From positions 1 through 64,000 of the forward strand of contig NZ_FQUQ01000003.1 in assembly GCF_900129215.1 (NCBI RefSeq): a DNA stretch of 64,000 nt. The letters are read 5' to 3'. The stretch is from Pedobacter caeni (lineage in GTDB: Bacteria; Bacteroidota; Bacteroidia; Sphingobacteriales; Sphingobacteriaceae). Below are positions 32,513 through 42,277 of the stretch, one piece after another. The notes beneath the pieces were generated by a model. The model was not told where the DNA came from. It saw only the letters and a program-made list of their open reading frames with translations, and did not search any database. How positions within the stretch are numbered: the first letter of the stretch is position 1; every line of letters begins with the position of its first letter. The position numbers and the translations under genes were made by a program.

Positions 32513-32947
32513 ATGTTAAAGTGTTTTGTTAAGTTGACAGGAGTGTTGTACTCCCTTGGTTTATTTGTTGCCTGTTCTAATGCAAATAATAAGCCACTTT
32601 CTATCGATTTTTCTTTAGATAGTACAAAAATTGTGCTATCACATATCGATGAGACTGGATTTCTGTCACTTAAAAATAGTAAAGAAGCTGATTCTGCATT
32701 AAATGAATTGGTCGTGGTACTTCAGACACCATCAGAGCAGGATTCTGCGATCAGAGAAGAGCCGGTGCCTGGAAAAATGCTGTTGACGGATAGTAATATC
32801 GTGTTTATTCCTCTCCATCCCTTTGTAAAGGGGCGTGATTATCTGGTAATTACCCACCTGAATATCCGCTTTGGAGGCATGGAGGAAATTGTGAAAGGTA
32901 AAGTGAGTTATCGCATGAAGCCTCAGCAAAAAATGTTAACCCGCTAA
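32513..32947 (+). CDS. Predicted lipoprotein, function unknown
   Basis: A 144-residue exported protein. The N-terminus has a hydrophobic signal ending LGLFVACS, with a lipobox-like VAC at about residues 19-21. The mature part is probably an immunoglobulin-like beta domain: HIDETGFLSL at the start, then NIVFIPLHPFVKGRDYLVIT, a pattern seen in Bacteroidota Ig-like surface proteins. No enzymatic motif is visible. Its ATG lies 18 bp from the divergent holin-like gene, so the promoters overlap the opposite coding ends. No clear terminator follows. Confidence 0.65.
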   Translation: MLKCFVKLTGVLYSLGLFVACSNANNKPLSIDFSLDSTKIVLSHIDETGFLSLKNSKEADSALNELVVVLQTPSEQDSAIREEPVPGKMLLTDSNIVFIPLHPFVKGRDYLVITHLNIRFGGMEEIVKGKVSYRMKPQQKMLTR

Positions 32948-33067
32948 TCAGGAGTTTCGTTAAGTCCGGATTGCTTTAATCCTGATCCTGTGCTGTATCT
33001 TGTTGAAAAAGTTGCACATACATTGTACATAAGATGATTCTGATTTTTATTTTGAAAAAATATTTCC

Positions 33068-33075
33068 TATCTTTG
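33068..33075 (+). promoter_or_regulatory. -7 box of the rimP-nusA-infB operon
   Basis: TATCTTTG is a perfect TAnnTTTG, giving a leader of roughly 55-60 nt before the rimP ATG. The nearest TTTG (33052-33055) is only 12 bp upstream, too close for a usual -33 box. Confidence 0.5.
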
Positions 33076-33092
33076 CACTTGTAATAGAGGGC

Positions 33093-33118
33093 AAGAGGGG
33101 GCAGAGGTCCCCTCTTTT
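33093..33118 (+). promoter_or_regulatory. Terminator-like hairpin in the rimP leader (possible attenuator)
   Basis: AAGAGGGG (33093-33100) pairs with CCCCTCTT (33109-33116), with an 8-nt loop and then TTCTTTTATT. It sits between the -7 box and the rimP ATG. Its shape is that of a short intrinsic terminator, suggesting conditional termination at the head of an operon that encodes the termination factor NusA. The regulatory role is inference. Confidence 0.5.
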
Positions 33119-33138
33119 CTTTTATTGGAAAATTGGTT

Positions 33139-33603
33139 ATGCAGGTAGAAAAAAGAGTTACAGCGTTAGTTGAAGAGAAAATTTCGGATAGACCGGAGTT
33201 GTTTTTGGTAGAGGTAAAAATGCTTCCAAACAATAAGCTGATCATTCATGTAGATGGCGATGAGGGAATTAGTATTCAGGATTGTGCCGCAATCAGCAGA
33301 CATGTAGGCTTCCATCTGGAAGAAGAAAATACGATTGAAAAAGCGTACAACCTGGAAGTTTCTTCCCCGGGTGTCGGTGAACCGCTTAAACTTCAAAGAC
33401 AATATGTGAAAAATGTTGGCAGAGAATTGAGCGTAAAACTGAACGGTGGTGAAATTAAAGAGGGTAAACTGCTTTCTGTAGAGGATCAAAGCATAACGAT
33501 CGAAGCGAAGGTGAAAGAAAAAGGTAAAAAGGCGCAACTGGTAGAAACCAGTATCGACTTTAGTAATATAACAGAAACAAAGGTTTTAATTTCATTTAAA
33601 TAA
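33139..33603 (+). CDS. rimP: Ribosome maturation factor RimP
   Basis: RimP assists assembly of the 30S subunit. About 154 residues from ATG 33139; an in-frame TTG at 33133 would add two. Segments typical of the family are the N-terminal alpha/beta domain with HVDGDEGISIQDCAAISR (about 42-59) and YNLEVSSPGVGEPLK (about 75-89), then an SH3-like C-terminal domain. nusA starts 2 bp after its stop and infB follows, the classic rimP-nusA-infB operon of bacterial translation and transcription factors. Confidence 0.93.
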   Translation: MQVEKRVTALVEEKISDRPELFLVEVKMLPNNKLIIHVDGDEGISIQDCAAISRHVGFHLEEENTIEKAYNLEVSSPGVGEPLKLQRQYVKNVGRELSVKLNGGEIKEGKLLSVEDQSITIEAKVKEKGKKAQLVETSIDFSNITETKVLISFK

Positions 33604-33605
33604 AA

Positions 33606-34841
33606 ATGAGCAATATTAATTTAATCGATTCATTTCAGGAATTCAAAGAGTTCAAGAACATCGACCGTCCTACAGTGATTAGTGTGCTGGAAGAGGTATT
33701 CCGCAGTATGTTGCGTAAAAAATACGGTACTGATGAGAATTGTGACGTAATCGTTAACCCGGACAATGGAGATTTGGAAATCTGGCGTACAAGAAAAGTG
33801 ATGGAGGATGGTTTTTCCGAAGACGATGACCTGGAGATCGAACTTGCTGAAGTAAAGCTTTTAGATCCTGATATGGAAGTTGGCGACGATTACATTGAAC
33901 AGATCACTTTAGAAAGCTTTGGCCGCAGAGCAATATTAGCTGCACGCCAGACGCTGGTTTCCAAAGTATTGGAATTAGAAAAAGACGAGATCTTTAAAAA
34001 ATATAAGGATAGGGTTGGAGAAATTGTAACGGGAGAAGTTTACCAGGTTTGGAAAAAAGAAACATTGGTACTGGATGATGAAGGCAATGAGTTGATGATG
34101 CCTAAAACTGAACAGATCCCTGCCGATTACTTCAAAAAAGGTGATACTGTCCGTGCGGTAATTTTAAAGGTAGACATGGTGAATGCTACTCCAAAAATTA
34201 TCATTTCAAGGATCGCCCCTGAGTTCTTGCAACGTTTGTTTGAAATTGAGGTTCCGGAAATTTTTGATGGTTTAATCACCATTAAGAAAATCGTTCGTGA
34301 GCCAGGAGAAAGAGCAAAAGTTGCTGTGGAATCTTATGACGACAGAATTGATCCGGTTGGTGCTTGTGTGGGTATGAAAGGTTCAAGGATACATGGTATC
34401 GTTAGAGAACTTAAAAATGAAAATATTGATGTGATCAATTTCACCAACAATATCTCATTATACATTACCAGAGCATTAAGCCCGGCAAAAATCACTTCCA
34501 TTAAGTTAGATGATGAAACAAAACACGCTTCAGTATACCTGAAACCAGACCAGGTTTCATTGGCTATCGGGAGAGGTGGACACAACATTAAACTGGCTGG
34601 TAAATTAACCGGTTACGAAATTGATGTGTATCGCGAAGCAGGCGAAGAAGATGAGGATGTGGATATCGAAGAATTCTCGGATGAAATCGATAGCTGGATC
34701 ATCGATGAGCTGAAAGCGATCGGTTGTGATACCGCAAAAAGTGTACTTGCACTTTCAATTGATGAATTGGTAAAACGTACCGATCTTGAAGAAGAAACCA
34801 TCAAAGAAGTGATGAGTATATTAAAATCAGAGTTTGAATAA
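33606..34841 (+). CDS. nusA: Transcription termination/antitermination protein NusA
   Basis: NusA binds RNA polymerase and modulates pausing, termination and rRNA antitermination. The 411-residue chain has the N-terminal polymerase-binding domain (about 1-130), an S1 domain starting GEIVTGEVYQVWKKE (about 140), KH1 with VGMKGSRIHGIVREL (about 255) and KH2 with AIGRGGHNIKLAGKLTGYEI (about 320). A helix-hairpin-helix-like tail (about 355-411) replaces the acidic repeats of E. coli. It lies 2 bp after rimP. Confidence 0.95.
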   Translation: MSNINLIDSFQEFKEFKNIDRPTVISVLEEVFRSMLRKKYGTDENCDVIVNPDNGDLEIWRTRKVMEDGFSEDDDLEIELAEVKLLDPDMEVGDDYIEQITLESFGRRAILAARQTLVSKVLELEKDEIFKKYKDRVGEIVTGEVYQVWKKETLVLDDEGNELMMPKTEQIPADYFKKGDTVRAVILKVDMVNATPKIIISRIAPEFLQRLFEIEVPEIFDGLITIKKIVREPGERAKVAVESYDDRIDPVGACVGMKGSRIHGIVRELKNENIDVINFTNNISLYITRALSPAKITSIKLDDETKHASVYLKPDQVSLAIGRGGHNIKLAGKLTGYEIDVYREAGEEDEDVDIEEFSDEIDSWIIDELKAIGCDTAKSVLALSIDELVKRTDLEEETIKEVMSILKSEFE

Positions 34842-34919
34842 ACGTTATCTTGAATAGGTGCGAACTATGTGGCAATTAAAAACAAATCACATACCCATGA
34901 AATAAACAAGAATAAACGT

Positions 34920-34927
34920 TACTTTTG
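34920..34927 (+). promoter_or_regulatory. Possible internal promoter before infB
   Basis: TACTTTTG, a perfect -7 box, lies in the 116-bp nusA-infB gap, 30 nt before the infB ATG. No good -33 box. It may raise infB expression above that of nusA. Confidence 0.35.
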
Positions 34928-34957
34928 TATAAGAATTAAAGAAAAAATAGGATATCA

Positions 34958-37900
34958 ATGTCAGACGACAAACCAATAATTTTATTTAAAGCAGTTAAGG
35001 AACTTAACGTAGGCATTGCTACGGCCGTTGAGTTTTTAGAAAAGAAAGGCTTTTCTGTTGAGAATAAACCCACTACTAAGCTCTCCCGCGACATGTATAA
35101 TGCGCTGTTGAAAGAGTTTCAGGGCGATAAGATCGTAAAAGAAGAAGCCAATCAGATTGTTATTGGTAAAATTCGTCGTGATGAGCCGGAAGTGACTGAG
35201 AAAGTTGCAGAAGCACCTAGAAAAAATGTAGAATTCGAAAATGAAGGCATTCTTATCAAGAACCTTCATTCGTATACTCCTCCTGTAGAGAAACCTAAAG
35301 AAGAAGCTCCTGCAAAACCGGTAGCTCCAGTGGTGGAAAAAACAGAAGAGAAACCTGAAGAGGGAGCATTGCCGGGTGTGAAAATAGTAGGAAAAATAAA
35401 TCTTGATGATTTAAACTCCAAAACCCGTCCGGTGAAGAAAGAAGAAGCACCTGAAGCGCCTCAGCCTGTGGCTGAAGCACCAAAAGTGGTAGAACCAACA
35501 CCAGCCCCTGCTCCAGTGGAGAAAGCACCTGTAGAAGAGAAACCAGTAGAAAAACCAGTTGAAGCCGTAAAGGAAGAAGTGGTTAAACCTGTAGAACAAC
35601 CTAAGGTGGAAGAGACTCCAAAGCCTGTTGAGCAACCTGTTGCAAAAACAGAGCCCGAAGTAAAAGAAACTCCTAAACCAGTGGAAGCACCAAAAATAGT
35701 TGAAACGCCAAAAGTTGTGGAAACCCCTAAAGTTGAAAAAACAGATGAGGTTGAAGTGATTAAAGCACGTTCTGTAAAACTTTCAGGACCTAATATCATC
35801 GGTAAGATTGTTTTACCGACCACACCAGATCGTAAATCATCTCCTGTAGCCTCTTCGGCTGACAGCAATGATGCGAAAAGGAAACGTAAGCGTAAAAAGA
35901 CTCCGGGTCAGCATCCAGGACAGGGTGGTAACACTCCAACAGGAAATCAGCAGACAGGCGGGCAAGCAGGACAAGGTACTACAGCACCAAAACCAGCTCC
36001 GACTTTTACCAACAGACCTGATTTCAGGAACAATACTAACAATACAGCCAACAGGCCTAACTTTAGAAACAACAAACCAGGAGCCCCTGGAAACGGTCCT
36101 AAAGAAGAACCTACGGAAAAAGAAATACAAGACCAGATCAAAGCAACACTTGCACGTTTAAGTGGTGCTGGTAAATCGGGTAAATTTGCTCAACGTGCCA
36201 AACTACGTCGTCAGAAACGTGATGATGTTGCTCTTTCGGCAGATGAAGCGGCAATGGAGCAGGAGCTACAATCCAAAGTGTTAAGGGTGACAGAATTTGT
36301 TACGGCAAATGAGTTGGCCACAATGATGGATGAGCCGGTAACTAAAATTATCGGAACTTGTATGAGTCTTGGAATGTTCGTATCCATTAACCAACGTTTG
36401 GATGCAGAGACATTAACGATTGTTGCAGATGAATTTGGGTACGAAATTCAATTCGTTAAACCGGATGATGAAAGTGATATCGTTATTGAAGAAGAAGATA
36501 ATGATGAAGATTTAGAACCAAGAGCTCCGGTTGTGACCATCATGGGTCACGTCGATCATGGTAAGACTTCATTGCTGGATTATATCCGTAAAGCAAATGT
36601 AGTGGCTGGTGAAGCCGGTGGTATTACACAGCACATTGGTGCTTATATGGTAACCACACCTACAGGTAAGAAAGTTACTTTCTTAGATACGCCGGGTCAC
36701 GAAGCCTTTACGGCGATGCGTGCCCGTGGTGCGAAAGTAGCGGATATTGCCATTATTGTTGTTGCTGCGGATGATGCGGTGATGCCACAGACTAAAGAGG
36801 CCATCAACCATGCACAGGCAGCGGGCGTACCATTGGTATTTGCCTTCACAAAAATTGATAAACCGGGTGCAAACTCAGATAAAATACGCGAGCAATTATC
36901 CATCATGAATATCCTGGTAGAGGATTGGGGAGGTAACTTCCAGTCGCAGGAGATTTCAGGTAAGAGCGGACTAAACGTAGACTTGTTATTAGAGAAAGTG
37001 TTATTGGAAGCAGAATTGCTTGACCTTAAAGCTAACCCTAACAAGCGTGCTACAGGTAGTGTAATCGAAGCAACCTTGGATAAAGGACGTGGTATTGTAA
37101 CTACAGTTCTTGTTCAGGCAGGTACTTTGAAAATCGGAGATCCGATCCTTGCAGGTAGTTATAGCGGACGTGTAAAAGCGTTGTTTAACGAACGTGGACA
37201 GAAAGTGGATAAAGCAGGACCTTCAGTACCAGTTCAGGTACTGGGTATGCAGGGGGCACCTACAGCAGGTGATCGATTCAATGCATTGGAAAGTGAAGTT
37301 GAGGCAAGAGAAATTGCTAACAAACGTTTACAACTAATGCGCGAACAAGGCCTTCGTACACAGAAACACATTACTTTGGATGAGATTGGTCGTCGTTTGG
37401 CAATCGGTAACTTTAAAGAACTGAACCTGATCGTTAAAGGTGATGTGGATGGTTCAATCGAGGCATTATCTGACTCATTATTGAAACTGTCTACTGAAGA
37501 GATTCAAATCAATATCATTGGTAAAGCAGTAGGTCAGATCTCTGAATCTGATGTATTGTTAGCTTCTGCTTCTGATGCGATCATCATCGGTTTCCAGGTT
37601 CGTCCTTCTTCAGGAGCTCGTAAACTGGCCGAGGCTGAACAAATTGACATCAGACTATACTCTATCATTTACGATGCAATCAATGAGATTAAAGCGGCGA
37701 TGGAAGGTATGTTAGCTCCTGAATTTGAAGAGAAGATCACTGCGAATGTGGAGATCAGAGAGACCTTCAAAATCACTAAAGTGGGTACTATTGCAGGATG
37801 TATGGTGTTGGATGGTACGATTACACGTAACAGCAAAATCCGTATCGTTAGAGATGGTGTGGTGGTTTACACTGGTGAACTTGCTTCATTGAAACGTTAT

Positions 37901-38026
37901 AAAGATGATGTGAAAGAAGTATCAAGAGGTTACGAGTGTGGATTGAACATCCATAACTTTAACAACATCGAAGTAGGCGACATCGTTGAAGCTTACGAAC
38001 AAGTTGAAGTGAAGAGAAAGTTATAG
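34958..38026 (+). CDS. infB: Translation initiation factor IF-2
   Basis: IF-2 is the GTPase that places fMet-tRNA on the 30S subunit and promotes subunit joining. At 1022 residues it has a long N-terminal extension. This comprises an IF2_N motif (about 5-55), a low-complexity Lys/Pro/Glu/Val-rich region (about 105-275) and a Gly/Asn/Gln-rich basic stretch (about 310-385). The G domain has GHVDHGKTS (about 529), DTPGHEAF (about 576) and TKID (about 630), where most family members have NKxD. Domains II-IV follow in order. The terminator at 38049 closes the operon. Confidence 0.96.
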   Translation: MSDDKPIILFKAVKELNVGIATAVEFLEKKGFSVENKPTTKLSRDMYNALLKEFQGDKIVKEEANQIVIGKIRRDEPEVTEKVAEAPRKNVEFENEGILIKNLHSYTPPVEKPKEEAPAKPVAPVVEKTEEKPEEGALPGVKIVGKINLDDLNSKTRPVKKEEAPEAPQPVAEAPKVVEPTPAPAPVEKAPVEEKPVEKPVEAVKEEVVKPVEQPKVEETPKPVEQPVAKTEPEVKETPKPVEAPKIVETPKVVETPKVEKTDEVEVIKARSVKLSGPNIIGKIVLPTTPDRKSSPVASSADSNDAKRKRKRKKTPGQHPGQGGNTPTGNQQTGGQAGQGTTAPKPAPTFTNRPDFRNNTNNTANRPNFRNNKPGAPGNGPKEEPTEKEIQDQIKATLARLSGAGKSGKFAQRAKLRRQKRDDVALSADEAAMEQELQSKVLRVTEFVTANELATMMDEPVTKIIGTCMSLGMFVSINQRLDAETLTIVADEFGYEIQFVKPDDESDIVIEEEDNDEDLEPRAPVVTIMGHVDHGKTSLLDYIRKANVVAGEAGGITQHIGAYMVTTPTGKKVTFLDTPGHEAFTAMRARGAKVADIAIIVVAADDAVMPQTKEAINHAQAAGVPLVFAFTKIDKPGANSDKIREQLSIMNILVEDWGGNFQSQEISGKSGLNVDLLLEKVLLEAELLDLKANPNKRATGSVIEATLDKGRGIVTTVLVQAGTLKIGDPILAGSYSGRVKALFNERGQKVDKAGPSVPVQVLGMQGAPTAGDRFNALESEVEAREIANKRLQLMREQGLRTQKHITLDEIGRRLAIGNFKELNLIVKGDVDGSIEALSDSLLKLSTEEIQINIIGKAVGQISESDVLLASASDAIIIGFQVRPSSGARKLAEAEQIDIRLYSIIYDAINEIKAAMEGMLAPEFEEKITANVEIRETFKITKVGTIAGCMVLDGTITRNSKIRIVRDGVVVYTGELASLKRYKDDVKEVSRGYECGLNIHNFNNIEVGDIVEAYEQVEVKRKL

Positions 38027-38048
38027 GTAAAACTTCATAAATATTTAG

Positions 38049-38098
38049 AGCCCTGCTAATGATTACTTTGTGAGAAGTATTAAATAGCAGGGCTTTTT
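38049..38098 (+). terminator. Terminator after infB
   Basis: AGCCCTGCTA (38049-38058) pairs with TAGCAGGGCT (38085-38094), a 10-bp stem with a 26-nt loop, followed by T residues. Confidence 0.85.
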
Positions 38099-38118
38099 AT
38101 ATCTGGTAATTTATAAAT

Positions 38119-39291
38119 ATGAATATAAAACAAAGTATAAATAAAAGACTTGACCCGCTCTTAAAAATCTGTGGATTAAAAAGGATAAAAAAAGATAAAA
38201 TTGATCCGATAATTCTTAATTTGTACAATACCAATTATGATAAAACGGTGTTGGTTAGTTATATAACAGCTCCTTTCCGAGATTCTAATCACTTCAAACA
38301 TCAAAATTACATTACTTCTCATATTGTTGCTGAAAGCTTTAGTGAAATCGGTTATAATGTTGATGTAGTAAATTTCAATGAAAGGCAACTCTTCCTGGAT
38401 TACACTAAATATGCCGTGATTTTTGGATTTGGATTCAATTTTGAACAATCATTTTATATCCAGGATAGAAATATTCCCCGGATCCATTTTGTTACTGGTG
38501 CACATGGTGAGTTTCACAATAGAATGGCCTTAAAGAGCTTAAACGATTTTAGGGAAATATCAGGTCTATGGGGAATTACTGAATCGAATATTTCAACTGA
38601 AATCAGTTTTATGGGTAATTTTGATGCGGACAGTGCAATTATATTGGCACATGGACATGTCTTCAATGACTATAAATTTAGGTTTTCGAAGAAATTGTAT
38701 TCACTGAATAATAACATCATTGGTACTTTTAGCCAGTTTGAAAGTAAGAAAACAAGAAATTCAAACTTTCTGTTTTTAAGTGGAGGCTATTTGATTACGA
38801 AAGGTCTGGCACTTCTGCTTGAGGTTGCAAAGATCCGCAAGGATTTGAATTTTTATATCATTATTCCGCATCTAAGCGAGCAGTTTGGGGCTTACTATCA
38901 GGATATTCTAAGGGAGAGTGATCATGTGTTTTTATATCAGAATCTTAGAATGGATTCGTCAGAAATGAAAGAAATAATAGAACGTTGTAGTTACAGCGTG
39001 GCCCCGAGTTATGTTGATGGTTTGCCCGGAGGAACTATTGAACCTATGTCTTCAGGGTTGGTTCCTATAGTGAGTAAATATTGTGGTTTTGAATCAAAAG
39101 ATTTTATCTTTGAAATCGAAGACCTCAGTGTTGAAGGCCTAAATTCGACTATAAATAAGGCAATGCAACTGGATGACACAACTTATTTTGAATACAGTGC
39201 AGCGGTTAAAATGTATACAAATGAACATTTTTCGGCTCCTGGTGTAAAATCTGAATTGAAAAAGATCTTAACACTAGAGCTTGTTAAATAA
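38119..39291 (+). CDS. Glycosyltransferase, GT4-like
   Basis: A 390-residue protein with a two-domain GT-B layout. The C-terminal half has FLFLSGGYLITKGLALLLEV (about 215-234) and PSYVDGLPGGTIEPMSSGLV (about 295-314), with the Glu-x7-Glu-type acceptor/donor site of GT4 enzymes. The N-terminal half is divergent and lacks a recognisable acceptor motif. It probably transfers a sugar in surface-glycan assembly at the inner membrane. It opens the glycan region 20 bp after the infB terminator and is followed 39 bp later by a methyltransferase on the same strand. Confidence 0.75.
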   Translation: MNIKQSINKRLDPLLKICGLKRIKKDKIDPIILNLYNTNYDKTVLVSYITAPFRDSNHFKHQNYITSHIVAESFSEIGYNVDVVNFNERQLFLDYTKYAVIFGFGFNFEQSFYIQDRNIPRIHFVTGAHGEFHNRMALKSLNDFREISGLWGITESNISTEISFMGNFDADSAIILAHGHVFNDYKFRFSKKLYSLNNNIIGTFSQFESKKTRNSNFLFLSGGYLITKGLALLLEVAKIRKDLNFYIIIPHLSEQFGAYYQDILRESDHVFLYQNLRMDSSEMKEIIERCSYSVAPSYVDGLPGGTIEPMSSGLVPIVSKYCGFESKDFIFEIEDLSVEGLNSTINKAMQLDDTTYFEYSAAVKMYTNEHFSAPGVKSELKKILTLELVK

Positions 39292-39330
39292 AAGATACAT
39301 TCAGATTCCCAAAGAAATTAATAAAAAGTA

Positions 39331-40146
39331 ATGAAAAGTAAAATCACTGGAGGACCCCTGGAGCTTGTTTTTACGCTTCGTGTGTTAAATAAATATGATG
39401 TCAAGTATTTTCGTTGCCTGGAAACGGGTTTTATACAGACTGAAGAGCCCTATTGGTTAGATGAAGCTTATTCTTCTGCAATCACCAAGTTGGATATTGG
39501 GATGTTGTCCAGGAATGAATACCTCCGTGATCAGACCATCAAATTGATCTCAGGTTACTTTAATGCCGACCAGCGTTTTCTTGACTATGCGGGAGGATAT
39601 GGTATTTTTACCCGTTTAATGAGGGATAAAGGATATGATTATTACCATTCTGATATTTATTGTCAGAATATATTTGCTGAATATTTTGATCTTAAAGACT
39701 GTCCTGACAAAAATGGCTTTGAGCTGGTTACTGCTTTTGAAGTATTTGAACACTTGGTGAACCCAAAAGAGGAAATACAAAGGGTATTAGGTTTTTCCGA
39801 TCATCTGTTCTTTACTACGGAATTGCAACCAGAAGAGCTAAAGAATAATCTTCCTGAATGGTGGTATATTGCTCCTGAAACAGGGCAACATATCGCATTA
39901 TATACTTTGGCTTCCCTTCGTTATATGGCAAAAGAAATGGGATATAATTTTTATTCCGATGGGAAAAGTATGCATTTGTTCACCAGGAATGAGTTTAGAA
40001 AGGACCCATTTACATTAGACAAAGAGCCTTACCTGATAAGAACTATGAGGAGAAAACTAAGCCGGCATGATAGGAAGATTCAGAGCCCTAAAGAATCTTT
40101 GCTTTTAAAAGACTTTGATGCCATCAAAGGCAAGCTTAGACTTTAG
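39331..40146 (+). CDS. Class I SAM-dependent methyltransferase
   Basis: A 271-residue methyltransferase-domain protein. The SAM-binding motif I reads LDYAGGYGIFTRLM (about 69-82), the adenine-side acidic residue is in YYHSDIY (about 92), and motif IV/V is ELVTAFEVFEHLVNPKEE (about 131-148). Enzymes of this type in glycan clusters methylate sugars or chain ends; the acceptor here is unknown. It follows the GT4-like gene by 39 bp and converges with the next gene, with no distinct terminator in the 54-bp gap. Confidence 0.75.
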   Translation: MKSKITGGPLELVFTLRVLNKYDVKYFRCLETGFIQTEEPYWLDEAYSSAITKLDIGMLSRNEYLRDQTIKLISGYFNADQRFLDYAGGYGIFTRLMRDKGYDYYHSDIYCQNIFAEYFDLKDCPDKNGFELVTAFEVFEHLVNPKEEIQRVLGFSDHLFFTTELQPEELKNNLPEWWYIAPETGQHIALYTLASLRYMAKEMGYNFYSDGKSMHLFTRNEFRKDPFTLDKEPYLIRTMRRKLSRHDRKIQSPKESLLLKDFDAIKGKLRL

Positions 40147-40200
40147 GTATAAATATAAGCTTGCTGCAAAGTCTGTATTGCCTTCTTTTTTGAACAGGGT

Positions 40201-41343
40201 TTATGAATTTTTTTTACTCGATATTGCTTTCTTATAAACCTCAAGACATGCTAATGTTGTTTTATTCCAGTTAAACAACTTTGATCTCTCTAAACCCTTT
40301 GAAACATAAGATTGCCTTTCTGTTTCATCCTCTAACAGGAGTGCTATTTTAGCTTGAAGGTCTTTTGCATCATTCAGGTTAAAATAGATTCCAGCCTCTC
40401 CTGCGACTTCAGGGAGGGAACTATGGTGTGCTAATACCACCGGACATCCGCAGGCCATTGCTTCAAGTACAGGAATTCCAAATCCCTCATATTGAGAAGG
40501 AAAAACAAAACACTTTGCATTTTTATAATAGGCTCCAAGTTCTGGATCTTCAAAATTCCGTTGAATTACCTGGTTGGCGATCTGTAGTTTCTCCAGAAGC
40601 TGGAGTTCTTGTTCGTCAAATGCATTTCCTCCTGCACACATGATGTATAATTCAGGAGATTTCTTTAAGAGAGGAGTTACTGCTTCTATAAAAAAGTTGA
40701 AATTTTTATATAAAGACCTGTTTCCTATAAAAAGAATGTAATATTCCGGGAGCTCAACCTGGACATCAGTTTTAGGAATTAAAGCGTGAGCAATATACAC
40801 CACCTCAATTTTGTCGGGATTTATATGTGGATAGATCTTGAGAATGTCGTTTTTTGTACTATTAGATATTGCAATTATCTTAGTCGCCTTTTCCATTAGC
40901 AGCTTTTTATTTGGAGCAACGAACAGGTCCCCTCCAAAATATTGTGGAAACAGTTCGTGTATCATGTCATATACGGTGAGCACAAAAGGAATATCACCCA
41001 ATTGATCCAGAAAGTAAGGGTCGTAATAAGTAGGGATAAATACATCTACGGGTTCTTTCTTTAGTTTTTCTTTAACCGTATTCAGCGTTCTTTTATTTAA
41101 TCTTTTTGGCGCATAGTTGCGAAAGAGCTTATGATATTTGATCAGGAATCTGTTTCTTTCCTGAAAGGAGTTTTGAGATAACATTTTCTCTTTGAAATGA
41201 ATATTTTCAGTGTGAAAAATCGGACAATTTACCTCAACTTCTTCATTTTGTTCTAGTTGATCATATATTTCTGTATAAGATCGGGAAATGCCACCAAATT
41301 TCTGAGCAATAAATATTTGTGGATCTAGAAGTATTTTTATCAT
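40201..41343 (-). CDS. Glycosyltransferase, GT4 family
   Basis: A 380-residue GT-B enzyme with clear GT4 features: N-terminal FGGISRSYTEIYDQL (about 16-30), YDMIHELFPQYFGG (about 125), the domain-2 LFIGNRSLYKNFNFFIEAV (about 204-222) and PSQYEGFGIPVLEAMACGCP (about 277-296), which contains the Glu-x7-Glu site. The pattern is typical of mannosyl- or related transferases. It is transcribed alone on the minus strand between two plus-strand units, and its start is 109 bp from the divergent GT2 gene. Confidence 0.85.
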   Translation of the reverse strand: MIKILLDPQIFIAQKFGGISRSYTEIYDQLEQNEEVEVNCPIFHTENIHFKEKMLSQNSFQERNRFLIKYHKLFRNYAPKRLNKRTLNTVKEKLKKEPVDVFIPTYYDPYFLDQLGDIPFVLTVYDMIHELFPQYFGGDLFVAPNKKLLMEKATKIIAISNSTKNDILKIYPHINPDKIEVVYIAHALIPKTDVQVELPEYYILFIGNRSLYKNFNFFIEAVTPLLKKSPELYIMCAGGNAFDEQELQLLEKLQIANQVIQRNFEDPELGAYYKNAKCFVFPSQYEGFGIPVLEAMACGCPVVLAHHSSLPEVAGEAGIYFNLNDAKDLQAKIALLLEDETERQSYVSKGLERSKLFNWNKTTLACLEVYKKAISSKKNS

Positions 41344-41452
41344 TATCTTTGATGCAGGTGAAATATATATATATGAGAATGTATTGCTAAATTAGCATTA
41401 TACCTCTTTGGCGTAAATATAGCAAGCCATTACAATTAATACTAATTATTAA

Positions 41453-42277
41453 ATGCCAGATGGGGTGGAGCAGTTGAAAATTTCAATAGTAACAATTAAC
41501 TATAACAATGCCGGAGGATTGAAGGAGACGATTCAGTCGGTTGTTGATCAAACCTATGGTAACATTGAATATATCATAATCGATGGGGGATCAACGGATG
41601 GCAGTAAGGAAATTATTGAGGATCATAAGGACCGGATTCACTATTGGGTAACTGAAGCAGATGAAGGTATTTATAATGCCATGAACAAAGGAATTCAGGC
41701 AGCTAAGGGAGAATATCTTCTTTTTCTGAATAGCGGTGACCTATTGATTGATAAAGAAATCATATCAGAAGTTGTAGCAACTTCACCTACGGAGGATCTG
41801 ATTTATGGAAATTTACGTTGTTTAAATCGTCCGGAGGGAGAAGAGTGGTATCCTTCAGCTGAACTTACATTTGAGGTCTTTTATACATCGACAATTCCAC
41901 ATCCCTCAACCTTTATCAAAAGAGAGCTATTTAAGCGTGTAGGATTATACAATGAAAAAAATGCCATTGTGTCTGACTGGGAATTCTTTATGGTTGCTAC
42001 CTGTAAATATAACTGTACCTATCAGTATATAAATAAATTCATTTCAAAATTTATCGACGGTGGAATCAGTTCTGATCCAAGAAATTTGCCAATCGCGATA
42101 AAGGAAAGAGAAGATGCCTTAAACAGACATTTTTCTTATTTCCTCGCTGATTACAAACGACATGCTTTGATACTACATGCATTTAAAAAGATCGAATACT
42201 TCGCTAAAGCCCGTATATTTGTCAAGAATATTTTTAGATCAAAAAAGAAAGGAAAGCTTTCGTCTCCATTGGTATGA
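41453..42277 (+). CDS. Glycosyltransferase family 2 (WcaE-like)
   Basis: A 274-residue GT-A enzyme. ISIVTINYNNAGGLKETIQS (about 10-29) and IIIDGGSTDGSKEII (about 44) bind the nucleotide sugar; EADEGIYNAMNKGIQAAKGE (about 66-85) and FLNSGDLL, with the metal-binding acidic site, complete the GT2 pattern of the colanic-acid WcaE group. Its last four bases overlap the start of the next gene (ATGA junction), so the three genes 41453-43826 are translationally coupled. Confidence 0.85.
   Translation: MPDGVEQLKISIVTINYNNAGGLKETIQSVVDQTYGNIEYIIIDGGSTDGSKEIIEDHKDRIHYWVTEADEGIYNAMNKGIQAAKGEYLLFLNSGDLLIDKEIISEVVATSPTEDLIYGNLRCLNRPEGEEWYPSAELTFEVFYTSTIPHPSTFIKRELFKRVGLYNEKNAIVSDWEFFMVATCKYNCTYQYINKFISKFIDGGISSDPRNLPIAIKEREDALNRHFSYFLADYKRHALILHAFKKIEYFAKARIFVKNIFRSKKKGKLSSPLV

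Noticed and set aside
35295..36130. Several antisense or shifted frames up to 135 codons opposite infB
   Set aside because: They are artefacts of the Lys/Pro/Glu repeat region of IF-2; compositions are mirror images of the low-complexity coding strand.
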